Part shown: one piece after another, positions 8,981 to 16,750 of the stretch
Layout of the letters: every line of letters begins with the position of its first letter
Numbering within the stretch: position 1 is the first letter of the stretch
Assembly: GCF_020524885.1 (NCBI RefSeq)
Contig: NZ_JAIVKJ010000001.1
Location: 992,001 to 1,056,000 of the forward strand
Length of the DNA: 64,000 nucleotides
Source of the DNA: Microbulbifer elongatus
GTDB lineage: Bacteria; Pseudomonadota; Gammaproteobacteria; Pseudomonadales; Cellvibrionaceae
Direction: 5' to 3'
Made by a program: the position numbers and the translations under genes
Notes under the pieces: model-generated
Told to the model about the DNA's origin: nothing
The model's input: the letters and a program-made list of their open reading frames with translations, nothing else
The model's database searches: none

Positions 8981-9005
8981 GGGTCGGCAGTTGCCGACCC
9001 TTTTT
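8981..9005 (+). terminator. Rho-independent terminator after dsbC
   Basis: GGGTCGGC, loop AGTT, GCCGACCC and five Ts. It lies in the 320-bp gap between dsbC and hom. Confidence 0.9.
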
Positions 9006-9106
9006 CATTTCTGCTGGCATCTGGCAAGCTGATACTTGAGTGTGCCAGGCTCGCTGAGCGATGCCTGATCGGTTTGGCGCATTTATGACCGGGGTGCGCA
9101 ATTTAA

Positions 9107-9136
9107 TTGACAATTTCCCCCCTGTCTCAGTATGGT
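9107..9136 (+). promoter_or_regulatory. Probable hom promoter
   Basis: A perfect TTGACA (9107-9112) and TATGGT (9131-9136) are 18 bp apart, giving a leader of about 80 nt. I see no leader peptide rich in Thr or Ile codons and no attenuator. Apart from this promoter and the dsbC terminator the gap holds nothing recognisable. Confidence 0.6.
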
Positions 9137-9224
9137 TGTCGACCTTTTTTTGAAATATACGCCAGTTATTGCGTTGTTTTCTGTTTTTAGAGTCATGCGT
9201 TAGATCCATGCGCGGAGGGAAGTT

Positions 9225-10604
9225 GTGAGCGCATTTGCCGATGAAGCCACCCGTAGAGACGTAGAAGTCTCAGAGAATTCCAGAGCCGAGGGCAGTTTGC
9301 CTGCGGTGCGTATCGGTATTTGTGGTCTTGGGACCGTAGGTAGCGGTACGGTCAATGTGATGGCGCGCAATAATGAAGAGATTGCCGCGCGCTGTGGTCG
9401 CCCGGTAGAGGTCGTGCAGGTTGGCGCCCGCCGTGATAACCCTGACTGCGACATGACGGTCCTGAACGTTACCCGTGAAATCTTCGACGTGGCCAACAAT
9501 CCCGATGTGGATGTGCTGGTGGAGTTGATTGGCGGCACCACCGTCGCCCGCGAACTGGTATTGACCGCTATCGCCAATGGCAAGCATGTAGTGACCGCGA
9601 ATAAGGCGCTAATTGCCGAGCACGGCAATGAGCTGTTTGCCGCCGCCGCCGACAAGGGCGTGACTATTGCTTATGAGGCGGCGGTAGCCGGCGGTATCCC
9701 CATTATCAAGTCCCTGCGCGAGGGCCTGGTCGGTAACCGTATCCAGTGGCTTGCGGGTATTATCAACGGCACTGGCAACTACATCCTGACCGAGATGCGG
9801 GAGAAGGGGCGCAGCTTCGACGAGGCGCTGGCACAGGCTCAGGCGCTGGGTTACGCAGAGGCTGACCCTACATTTGATGTCGAAGGTATCGACGCCGCCC
9901 ACAAGCTGGTGATCATGGCTTCCCTGGCCTTCGGCATGCCGCTGGCATTCGACAAGGTGTTTACCGAGGGCATTAGCGGTGTTGCCAAGGAAGATATCCA
10001 GTACGCCGATGAGCTGGGCTATCGCATCAAGCACCTGGGTATCGCTCGTCGCACCAATGACGGTGTGGAGCTTCGGGTCCACCCGACCCTGATTCCCCAG
10101 CGCCGCCTGATTGCCAATGTGAATGGCGTAATGAACGCAGTTCTGGTTCACGGTGATGCAGTGGGCCCGACCCTGTATTACGGCGCCGGCGCCGGTGCCG
10201 AAGCCACCGCTTCTGCAGTGATCGCGGATATCGTAGACGTGGCGCGCACGCTGAATGTGCGCCCGGATCAGCGTGTGCCTTTGGCCGGTGTTACCCAGGC
10301 CAGCCAGGGTAACCTGGACGACGTTCTGCCCATGGCAGAGGCCGAGACCAGCTACTACATGCGCATTTCTGCCTTTGATAAGCCGGGCGTCATGTCCAAG
10401 GTGGCAACCATTTGCAGTGATCAGGGCATCAGTATCGAGGCCTTGATCCAGCACGAGCCCGCGGAAGATGAAGAGCTTGTGCCGGTGGTGCTGCTGACCA
10501 GTCGCGCGCGCGAAGCGCAATTACAGGAAGCGGTGAACCAGATCGAAGCGCTGGACAGTATCCAGGGCCCGGTGGTGCGCATTCGCGTTGAGCCTCTCGG
10601 CTGA
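9225..10604 (+). CDS. hom: Homoserine dehydrogenase
   Basis: Reduces aspartate semialdehyde to homoserine with NAD(P)H, the branch point to threonine and methionine. The 459-residue protein has the Rossmann motif GICGLGTVGSGTV (from about residue 31), the VTANKALIAEHG segment, the catalytic region GIINGTGNYIL ... ADPTFDVEGIDAAHK, and a C-terminal ACT domain (YYMRISAFDKPGVMSKVA) for threonine feedback. The GTG start has GGAGGG five bases upstream; it gives an N-terminal extension of about 25 polar residues compared with the usual 430-440 aa. thrC follows. Confidence 0.97.
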   Translation: MSAFADEATRRDVEVSENSRAEGSLPAVRIGICGLGTVGSGTVNVMARNNEEIAARCGRPVEVVQVGARRDNPDCDMTVLNVTREIFDVANNPDVDVLVELIGGTTVARELVLTAIANGKHVVTANKALIAEHGNELFAAAADKGVTIAYEAAVAGGIPIIKSLREGLVGNRIQWLAGIINGTGNYILTEMREKGRSFDEALAQAQALGYAEADPTFDVEGIDAAHKLVIMASLAFGMPLAFDKVFTEGISGVAKEDIQYADELGYRIKHLGIARRTNDGVELRVHPTLIPQRRLIANVNGVMNAVLVHGDAVGPTLYYGAGAGAEATASAVIADIVDVARTLNVRPDQRVPLAGVTQASQGNLDDVLPMAEAETSYYMRISAFDKPGVMSKVATICSDQGISIEALIQHEPAEDEELVPVVLLTSRAREAQLQEAVNQIEALDSIQGPVVRIRVEPLG

Positions 10605-10622
10605 GTACCGGGATGTGACCTT

Positions 10623-10660
10623 GAGGTGAGGGCGCCGCGCTCACCTCCTTTCTCTTTCTA
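10623..10660 (+). terminator. Hairpin with pyrimidine tract between hom and thrC
   Basis: GAGGTGAG (10623-10630) pairs with CTCACCTC (10640-10647) across a 9-base loop, followed by a broken T-rich tract. It may be a partial terminator or an attenuating structure. Confidence 0.35.
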
Positions 10661-10686
10661 GAATTCTTCAAGTCAGTAACAACATC

Positions 10687-12078
10687 GTGAAATTTGTCAG
10701 CACCCGCGGCCGCGCGCCGTCTCTCAGCTTTGCCGATACCGTTCTCACCGGCCTCGCCAGTGATGGCGGCCTGTATGTTCCCGAAAAACTGCCCAGCTTC
10801 AGTCGTGAAGAAATTGCCGAAATGGCCGGGCTGGATTACAAGGAGCTGGCGTTCCGCATTATGTGGCCTTTCGTTTCAGAAGATCTGAGCGAAGAGGAAA
10901 TGCGTGGCATCATCGATCGTGCTTACGCCAATTTCCGCCACACCGCCATTGCCCCGCTGGTGCAGACAGACCACAACGAGTGGGTAATGGAGCTGTTCCA
11001 GGGGCCGACTCTGGCGTTCAAGGATTTTGCGCTGCAGTTCCTCGGTCAGCTGTTCGACCTGCTGCTGAAAAAGCGCGGGGAAAAAGTCGTGGTGCTGGGT
11101 GCGACCTCCGGCGATACCGGCTCGGCGGCCATCGAAGGCTGTCGCCACTGCGAAAATATCGATATTTTCATTCTGCATCCGCACAACCGGGTTTCCGAGG
11201 TGCAGCGCAAGCAGATGACCACCGTGCTGTCGGACAACGTCTACAACATTGCACTCGAGGGCAATTTCGACGATTGCCAGAATATGGTCAAGGCCAGTTT
11301 TGCCGACCAGTCTTTCCTGCCCGACGGGCGTCGATTGGTCGCGGTAAACTCTATCAACTGGGCGCGGATCATGGCTCAGATCGTCTACTACTTTCACGCG
11401 GCCCTGAGCCTTGGCGGCCCGCACCGCCCGGTGAATTTTTCCGTGCCCACGGGCAATTTCGGCGATATCTTTGCCGGTTATCTCGCCAGCAAAATGGGGC
11501 TGCCCATCAATCAGCTGGTGATCGCCACCAACGCCAACGATATTTTGCACCGCTGTATCAGCGCCAACGACCACTCACCGAAGCCACTGGTACACAGTCT
11601 GTCGCCGAGCATGGACATTATGGTGTCCAGTAATTTTGAGCGTCTGTTGTTCGATCTGTACGATCGCAATGGCGATGCCGTGGCGGAACTTCTGGCAGAT
11701 CGCAGCGCGCCGCTGAAGCTGGATGAGGGCGTACTGGAAAATGCCCGTACCCTGTTTGCTTCCGAGCGTGTAGGGGACGAGCGCACTGTGGAGGTGATCC
11801 GCGAGGTGTTCGAGTCCACCGAGTATCTGCTGGATCCGCATACCGCCATCGGTGTTGAAGCGGCGCGGCGTGCGCGCAAATCCAAAGCGGAGCCGATGGT
11901 GTGTTTGGCCACGGCGCACCCTGCCAAGTTCAGCGAGGCGGTCGACAAAGCCCTGCCGGGTACCGAAGTGCCTCTGCCGCACCATATGCAGGACCTGTTG
12001 CAGCGGGAAGAGCGGATGCAAGTGCTGCAAAACGACCTTTCTGCGGTACACGATTTTATCTCCAGGCAATTGGGCTAA
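10687..12078 (+). CDS. thrC: Threonine synthase
   Basis: Converts O-phosphohomoserine to threonine using PLP. The 463-residue protein has MKFVSTRG, the DGGLYVPE motif, the PLP lysine in LAFKDFALQF (Lys112), the glycine-rich phosphate loop GATSGDTGSAAIEG and the active-site segment VPTGNFGDIFAGY. The length matches the long gammaproteobacterial form. The GTG start has no clear Shine-Dalgarno sequence, so expression may depend on the upstream hairpin or on coupling with hom, 82 bp upstream. Confidence 0.97.
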   Translation: MKFVSTRGRAPSLSFADTVLTGLASDGGLYVPEKLPSFSREEIAEMAGLDYKELAFRIMWPFVSEDLSEEEMRGIIDRAYANFRHTAIAPLVQTDHNEWVMELFQGPTLAFKDFALQFLGQLFDLLLKKRGEKVVVLGATSGDTGSAAIEGCRHCENIDIFILHPHNRVSEVQRKQMTTVLSDNVYNIALEGNFDDCQNMVKASFADQSFLPDGRRLVAVNSINWARIMAQIVYYFHAALSLGGPHRPVNFSVPTGNFGDIFAGYLASKMGLPINQLVIATNANDILHRCISANDHSPKPLVHSLSPSMDIMVSSNFERLLFDLYDRNGDAVAELLADRSAPLKLDEGVLENARTLFASERVGDERTVEVIREVFESTEYLLDPHTAIGVEAARRARKSKAEPMVCLATAHPAKFSEAVDKALPGTEVPLPHHMQDLLQREERMQVLQNDLSAVHDFISRQLG

Positions 12079-12085
12079 GCCCCGT

Positions 12086-12113
12086 TTGAGCCGCAGCCGG
12101 TCGGCGGTAGAAT
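12086..12113 (+). promoter_or_regulatory. Probable recJ promoter
   Basis: TTGAGC (12086-12091), a 16-bp spacer and TAGAAT (12108-12113), inside the short thrC-recJ gap. The GGTAGAATG context recurs before prfB and cysM. Confidence 0.45.
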
Positions 12114-12193
12114 GACGTTTTGCCGGGTGCGCTCGGCAGGCGCAGGAAGCTTCGGCTACCGTATACGACCACCGAACACGACGACCGGATGCG

Positions 12194-13924
12194 ATGAACG
12201 CGATTATTCAAAGACGGCCAGTGGATTTATCCTCTGGCCGTTTTACGTCCTCCACACCAGAAATCCTCCAGCGGGTCCTGCTGGGCCGCGGCGTGGCCAG
12301 CGAGGAAGCTCTGGACCACCAGCTGACCCGTCTGCTTAGCCCGGCATCGATGCGTGGCGTCGATGCCGCTGTCGATCTGTTGGTGGAGGCAGTGCGCAAC
12401 CAGCAAAAAATTCTGATCGTCGGCGATTTCGACGCTGACGGTGCCACCAGCAGTACTCTCTCGGTGCTGGCACTGGGCGCGCTCGGTGCCGGGCCAGTGG
12501 ATTTCCTCGTCCCCAACCGGTTTGAGTTTGGTTACGGCCTGACCCCGGAAATCGTCGAGGTGGCACAGGAATATAATCCGGACCTGTTGATCACCGTGGA
12601 CAATGGCATCAGTAGCATCGACGGCGTGGCGGCTGCGCGAGCGGCGGGTCTCAAGGTCATCGTTACCGACCACCACCTGCCGGGCAGTGAACTGCCGGAT
12701 GCCGACGCCATCGTCAATCCCAACCAGCCCGATTGTGAATTTCCGAGCAAAAACCTCGCCGGTGTGGGCGTGATTTTTTATCTGCTGAGTCGTCTGAAAA
12801 GCGTGCTGCAACAGCAGGGCTGGTTTGAGGAGGTGGGCATCCCGGCCCCCAACATGGCGGAGTACCTGGATCTGGTCGCCCTCGGCACCGTGGCGGACCT
12901 GGTGCCGCTGGACCAGAACAACCGGGTGTTGGTGCACCAGGGGATCGCGCGTATCCGCGCCGGCCGCTGCCGCCCGGGTATTCAGGCACTGATGGACGTG
13001 GCGGGGAGGGACCGCGCGCGGCTTTCCACCACTGATATTGGGTTTATCCTTGGCCCGCGTATCAATGCCGCTGGCCGCCTCGATGATATTGGCACCGGTA
13101 TCCGCTGCCTGCTGACCCGCGATCCGCAAGAGGCGCGTGAGCTGGCGGCCGAGCTGGACGGTCTCAATCGCGATCGCAAGGCGATTGAAGCGGGGATGCA
13201 GCGGGAGGCAATGGCAGCACTGGAAAAACTGCAGCTCGCGGAGGAAGGGCTGCCATGGAGCCTGTGCCTGTACGACAGCGCCTGGCATCAGGGCGTAGTC
13301 GGTATCCTTGCCAGCCGGATCAAGGAAAAGTTTCACCGTCCGGTAATCGCGTTTGCCGATGGGGACAATGGCCTGGTGAAAGGGTCGGCGCGCTCCATTC
13401 CAGGCCTGCATATTCGCGATGCGTTAAGCGATGTGGCTGCAACGCATCCGCAGCTGATCAGCAAATTTGGCGGTCACGCCATGGCTGCCGGCCTGAGCCT
13501 GCCTGCGGAAAACCTGCAGGCGTTTACCGACGCTTTCGAGCAAGCTGTGCGCGGGCGCCTCAAAGAATCGCAATTGCAGGCGATAATCGAAACCGATGGC
13601 GAACTGCAGCCACACGAATTTTCCATGGAAACGGCCGCGCTGCTGCGGGCTTGTGCACCCTGGGGGCAGGCTTTTCCCGAGCCGGAATTTGATGGCGAAT
13701 TCCTGTTGCTGCAACAGCGTATTGTTGGTGATCGACACCTGAAAATGACGGTGGCACCAATCAATGCACCACAGCAGGCGATCGATGCCATTGCTTTCAA
13801 TATCGATACCGATTTCTGGCCCGCTCAGGTGGAGACAGTCCAACTGGCGTTCAAACTGGATATCAATGAATTCCGTGGCCGACAGTCGCTGCAGTTGATG
13901 GTCAGCCATATCCGCCCCCTCTGA
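12194..13924 (+). CDS. recJ: Single-stranded-DNA-specific exonuclease RecJ
   Basis: RecJ degrades single-stranded DNA 5' to 3' in recombination and mismatch repair. The 576-residue protein has motif I VGDFDADGATSS (Asp78, Asp80, Asp82), Asp136 in TVDNGIS, the DHH motif VTDHHLPG (159-161), GTVADLVPL, GFILGPRINAAGR, and the DHHA1 segment KFGGHAMAAGLSL. A C-terminal OB-fold tail follows. It closes the xerD-dsbC-hom-thrC-recJ block. Confidence 0.97.
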   Translation: MNAIIQRRPVDLSSGRFTSSTPEILQRVLLGRGVASEEALDHQLTRLLSPASMRGVDAAVDLLVEAVRNQQKILIVGDFDADGATSSTLSVLALGALGAGPVDFLVPNRFEFGYGLTPEIVEVAQEYNPDLLITVDNGISSIDGVAAARAAGLKVIVTDHHLPGSELPDADAIVNPNQPDCEFPSKNLAGVGVIFYLLSRLKSVLQQQGWFEEVGIPAPNMAEYLDLVALGTVADLVPLDQNNRVLVHQGIARIRAGRCRPGIQALMDVAGRDRARLSTTDIGFILGPRINAAGRLDDIGTGIRCLLTRDPQEARELAAELDGLNRDRKAIEAGMQREAMAALEKLQLAEEGLPWSLCLYDSAWHQGVVGILASRIKEKFHRPVIAFADGDNGLVKGSARSIPGLHIRDALSDVAATHPQLISKFGGHAMAAGLSLPAENLQAFTDAFEQAVRGRLKESQLQAIIETDGELQPHEFSMETAALLRACAPWGQAFPEPEFDGEFLLLQQRIVGDRHLKMTVAPINAPQQAIDAIAFNIDTDFWPAQVETVQLAFKLDINEFRGRQSLQLMVSHIRPL

Positions 13925-13938
13925 AAACTATTTTTTCG

Positions 13939-14005
13939 GTAGGAGCCTGCCTGGCAGGCGAACACTTGTTGAGTTTAGGTGTTCGCCTGCAGGGCAGGCT
14001 CTTAC
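13939..14005. repeat. REP/REPIN-like inverted repeat
   Basis: Two 27-bp arms (13939-13965 and 13979-14005) are inverted with 24 of 27 positions complementary, counting one G-T pair as a mismatch. The loop is 13 bases. The core GTAGGAGCCTGCC...GCAGGCGAA resembles the repetitive extragenic palindromes of Pseudomonas and relatives. It lies right after the recJ stop and may also act as a transcription or mRNA-end structure. I saw no second copy in this window. Confidence 0.7.
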
Positions 14006-14027
14006 GATATGTGAATCAGGAACTCAA

Positions 14028-14936
14028 ATGCATCAAAAACAGGCGCGCGCCGAACTTCTACTGCTGTTGGCAGCACTCTTCTGGGGTGTCGCTTTTGTGC
14101 CGCAGAAAATGGCCATGGAGCACCTGCCTCCGCTGGCCTTCAATGCCTGGCGGTTTCTGCTGGGTGGCCTGATTCTGATTCCCCTGGTGTACTGGCTATC
14201 GGCAAAACGCGAGGTGGCCACACCGGAGGCGGGCACCGAGGTCAAAACCGGTTGGCGCAAGTGCCTGCCCGGAGGCGCGATTCTCGGATTCTGGTTGTTT
14301 CTCGGCGCCGCTTTGCAGCAGTGGGGGCTGGTGTACACCAGCGCCGGGCGCGCGGGCTTTATTTCCGGTATGGAAATGCTGCTGGTGTCGGTTATTGGCC
14401 TGTCGCTGGGCGTGGCCACCAACCGCTGGACCTGGGCGGGTATCGGTGTTGCCCTTGTCGGGCTCTATGTACTGGGTGATTTTTCCCAGGAGTCCCAGAT
14501 GATCGGGGACCTGCTGGTGTTTTGTGGGGCTTTTGCCTTTGCAGTACAGGTGTTGACTGCGGATCGCCTGGTGCAGCGCTATCACGCACTGCGTCTGGCG
14601 GCCATCCAGTTTATTTTCTGCGGGCTTTTTTCTGCACTCGCCTCGCTTTTGATCGAGGAGGCAACTCTGCAGGGGGCCGTTGATGCGGCCTGGCCTATCG
14701 CCTATATGATGATTTTCTCCACCGCCATCGCGTTTACTTTCCAGTTGCTGGGGCTGCGCCACGCGGCGACCTCTCACGCTACGGTAATCATGAGCCTGGA
14801 ATCTGTATTCGCGCTGATCGCCGGCTGGCTGATTCTGAGTGAGGTCTTCACCGGGCACGAGTTGCTGGGGTGTGGGCTGATGCTGGCGGGGATGCTGCTC
14901 AGTCGCTATGGGACTCACGCGGGTACCCATCACTGA
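14028..14936 (+). CDS. EamA-family (drug/metabolite) transporter
   Basis: The 302-residue protein shows two EamA halves, each with about five membrane spans: LLLLAALFWGVAFVPQKMAME at the start, GRAGFISGMEMLLVSVIG at the end of half one, and ATSHATVIMSLESVFALIAGWLIL near the C-terminus. Members export amino acids, metabolites or drugs from the inner membrane; the substrate cannot be told. It starts the accessory patch between recJ and prfB and is followed 36 bp on by a LysE-type exporter. Confidence 0.88.
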   Translation: MHQKQARAELLLLLAALFWGVAFVPQKMAMEHLPPLAFNAWRFLLGGLILIPLVYWLSAKREVATPEAGTEVKTGWRKCLPGGAILGFWLFLGAALQQWGLVYTSAGRAGFISGMEMLLVSVIGLSLGVATNRWTWAGIGVALVGLYVLGDFSQESQMIGDLLVFCGAFAFAVQVLTADRLVQRYHALRLAAIQFIFCGLFSALASLLIEEATLQGAVDAAWPIAYMMIFSTAIAFTFQLLGLRHAATSHATVIMSLESVFALIAGWLILSEVFTGHELLGCGLMLAGMLLSRYGTHAGTHH

Positions 14937-14972
14937 TTCATCGAGACTCGCTGTACATAACGGGATAGTGAC

Positions 14973-15611
14973 GTGATTGATTTTTCCGTACTGGCACTGT
15001 TTGTGCCGACCTTCTTTTTTGTGTCCATTACGCCGGGCATGTGTATGACCCTGGCTCTGACCATGGGAATGGCTTTCGGGGTGCGCCGCACCCTGTGGAT
15101 GATGCTGGGAGAGTTGTGCGGTGTGGCGCTGGTGGCCATCGCTGCAGTGGTGGGTATTGCCGCGTTTATGCTGAAGCACCCCACGGCCTTCCAGGTATTC
15201 AAATACTGCGGTGCTGTCTATCTGGCGTATCTTGGTGTTCAGATGTGGCGCGCGCGGGGGCGTATGGTGCTGGTAGAGCCCTCAGCGGATAAAGAGCCCG
15301 GGGCACAGCCTGTAATGCCCGCACTCACAATGATCACGCAGGGTTTTGTAACCGCCGTCGCCAACCCGAAAGGCTGGGCCTTTTTTATCGCCCTGTTGCC
15401 ACCGTTTATCAATCAGGACAAGCCGTTACTTGCACAGATGGTGGTACTCCTCTGTATTATCCTGAGCCTGGAGTTTATCTGTATGCTGATATACGCCAGT
15501 GGCGGCCGTACCCTGAGTCGCCTGCTGCACAAGGGAGAAAACGTGCGCCTGATGAACCGCATTGCCGGCACATTGATGCTGGGCGTGGGGGGCTGGCTCG
15601 CGCTAAGCTGA
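14973..15611 (+). CDS. LysE/RhtB-family amino acid exporter
   Basis: The 212-residue protein has six hydrophobic segments and the family start FVSITPGMCMTLALTMGMAFGVRR, plus the proline-glycine segment VANPKGWAFFIALLPPFI. LysE/RhtB proteins export basic amino acids, homoserine, threonine or similar small molecules. The GTG start is 36 bp after the EamA gene, so the two are probably co-transcribed. The substrate is unknown; homoserine or threonine would fit the nearby pathway but this is only a guess. Confidence 0.9.
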   Translation: MIDFSVLALFVPTFFFVSITPGMCMTLALTMGMAFGVRRTLWMMLGELCGVALVAIAAVVGIAAFMLKHPTAFQVFKYCGAVYLAYLGVQMWRARGRMVLVEPSADKEPGAQPVMPALTMITQGFVTAVANPKGWAFFIALLPPFINQDKPLLAQMVVLLCIILSLEFICMLIYASGGRTLSRLLHKGENVRLMNRIAGTLMLGVGGWLALS

Positions 15612-15661
15612 ATGGAATAGTGACCCGCCCTTGACTCGTCCATAAACCGGGAAGAGGGGAA

Positions 15662-16195
15662 ATGATGAAAAGGAGAGCGTTTATGCGTCACGCATGGATT
15701 AGAGCGGTGTTCGTAGTGGTGCTGATGGCATTGATTGGCGGCTGCGACTCGTCGCAAAAACCGGAGACCCAATCGCCGTCAGCGGAGTCGTCGCCACAGC
15801 AGGAAGCGACCAGTGAGCAGAAGGCTTCGGATATGTCAGAGCAGGAAGCCACAGATACTAATGCCGCCTCCGGTGAGCAACAGGGCAGCAGTAGCCTGTG
15901 GGTTATGCAGCCCCGCGGCAATCGCCAGTGCGAGGGCGGCGGTAAAAGCCTGGCTTCCAGTGGTGCCGAGCTTGCGCAAAACGGCATCAAGGTGCAGGAG
16001 TCCCGCTGTGGCGTACGCACCGACCGTATGTATCCGAGCGTCTGTGGTGGTGCAACCGGCGATCTATTGATGCATCGTATTCCTGCGAGTTTTCTCGATG
16101 CTGCGCTCGAGCTGGGCTTTGATCCGGCCAAGCAGGGGCAATACAAACTTGTGGATTGCCCGCAAATGCCGGCTGGCGGGCCGCAGGATCGCTGA
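15662..16195 (+). CDS. Hypothetical lipoprotein
   Basis: The 177-residue product has a lipoprotein signal ending in LIGGC (Cys28), so it should be attached to a membrane facing the periplasm. Residues about 29-75 are a Ser/Glu/Gln-rich linker without fold. The rest (WVMQPRGNRQCEGGG onward) has four cysteines, enough for two disulfides. I do not recognise the family. GAAGAGGGGAA gives a ribosome-binding site just before the ATG. It follows the LysE gene by 50 bp. Confidence 0.75.
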   Translation: MMKRRAFMRHAWIRAVFVVVLMALIGGCDSSQKPETQSPSAESSPQQEATSEQKASDMSEQEATDTNAASGEQQGSSSLWVMQPRGNRQCEGGGKSLASSGAELAQNGIKVQESRCGVRTDRMYPSVCGGATGDLLMHRIPASFLDAALELGFDPAKQGQYKLVDCPQMPAGGPQDR

Positions 16196-16249
16196 ACTGG
16201 GTACAGTTTGGCCCGAAGAAGCCCTTGAGTTAGTGCAATTGAGGGTGAC

Positions 16250-16280
16250 TTGACCTTCCCCTTACGGCAATCTTCAGAAT
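16250..16280 (+). promoter_or_regulatory. CueR/MerR-type promoter and operator of the regulator gene
   Basis: TTGACC (16250-16255) and CAGAAT (16275-16280) are separated by 19 bp, the long spacer typical of MerR-family promoters. A 7-7-7 dyad lies between them: ACCTTCC (16253-16259) is identical to the left half of the copA operator known from E. coli, and the right half GCAATCT matches four of seven bases. It suggests autoregulation. Confidence 0.55.
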
Positions 16281-16328
16281 TCCCGCTGAATTACTGCGAT
16301 AGGGCAGGAATGCCGTGAGGAGCTCACT

Positions 16329-16718
16329 GTGAATATTTCCCAGGCCGCTCGCAGCGCCGGGTTGACCCCCAAGGCGCTGCGCTATTACGAATCCATCAAC
16401 CTACTTACGCCGCAGCGCGGCCCCAATGGCTATCGCGAGTTCAGCCAGTCTGATGTGGCCACACTGCAGTTCATCCAGCGTGCACGGGCCTGCGGATTTT
16501 CTGTGGAGGAGGTGCGCGACTTGTTGGGGCTTTACCACAACCCCTCCCGTCGCAGCCACGATGCGAAAGTGCTGGTGGAGGAAAAACTGAAGCAAGTGGA
16601 GCAGCAGCTGAAAAGCCTGCAGGCCATGCGCTCCAGTCTGCGCAGCCTGGCAGGCGCCTGCGCCGGTGACGACTCCCCAAATTGCAGTATTCTCGACCAC
16701 CTCGCCAGTGGTGAGTGA
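16329..16718 (+). CDS. cueR: CueR-like MerR-family copper-responsive regulator
   Basis: The 129-residue protein has the MerR winged helix at the N-terminus (MNISQAARSAGLTPKALRYYE), a dimerisation helix and a metal loop CAGDDSPNC with Cys111 and Cys119. Ser76 stands where monovalent-metal sensors have Ser77. This matches CueR (Cu(I)/Ag(I)/Au(I)) offset by one residue. CueR normally activates copA and a multicopper oxidase, but neither is in this window. The GTG start has AGGAG in a small hairpin (GTGAG/CTCAC) that could limit translation. Confidence 0.85.
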   Translation: MNISQAARSAGLTPKALRYYESINLLTPQRGPNGYREFSQSDVATLQFIQRARACGFSVEEVRDLLGLYHNPSRRSHDAKVLVEEKLKQVEQQLKSLQAMRSSLRSLAGACAGDDSPNCSILDHLASGE

Positions 16719-16750
16719 GCCCTCGGTGCGGGGCTATCAAGTTAATGTAA

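Noticed and set aside
9609-10520. A 303-codon antisense frame opposite hom
   Set aside because: It lies fully inside hom and shows no recognisable domain.
10687-10700. Threonine or homoserine riboswitch or attenuator before hom and thrC
   Set aside because: No leader peptide rich in Thr or Ile codons and no alternative stems were found.
13990-14005. Mobile element or IS end at the recJ inverted repeat
   Set aside because: No transposase frame is nearby; the arms fit a REP-type palindrome better.
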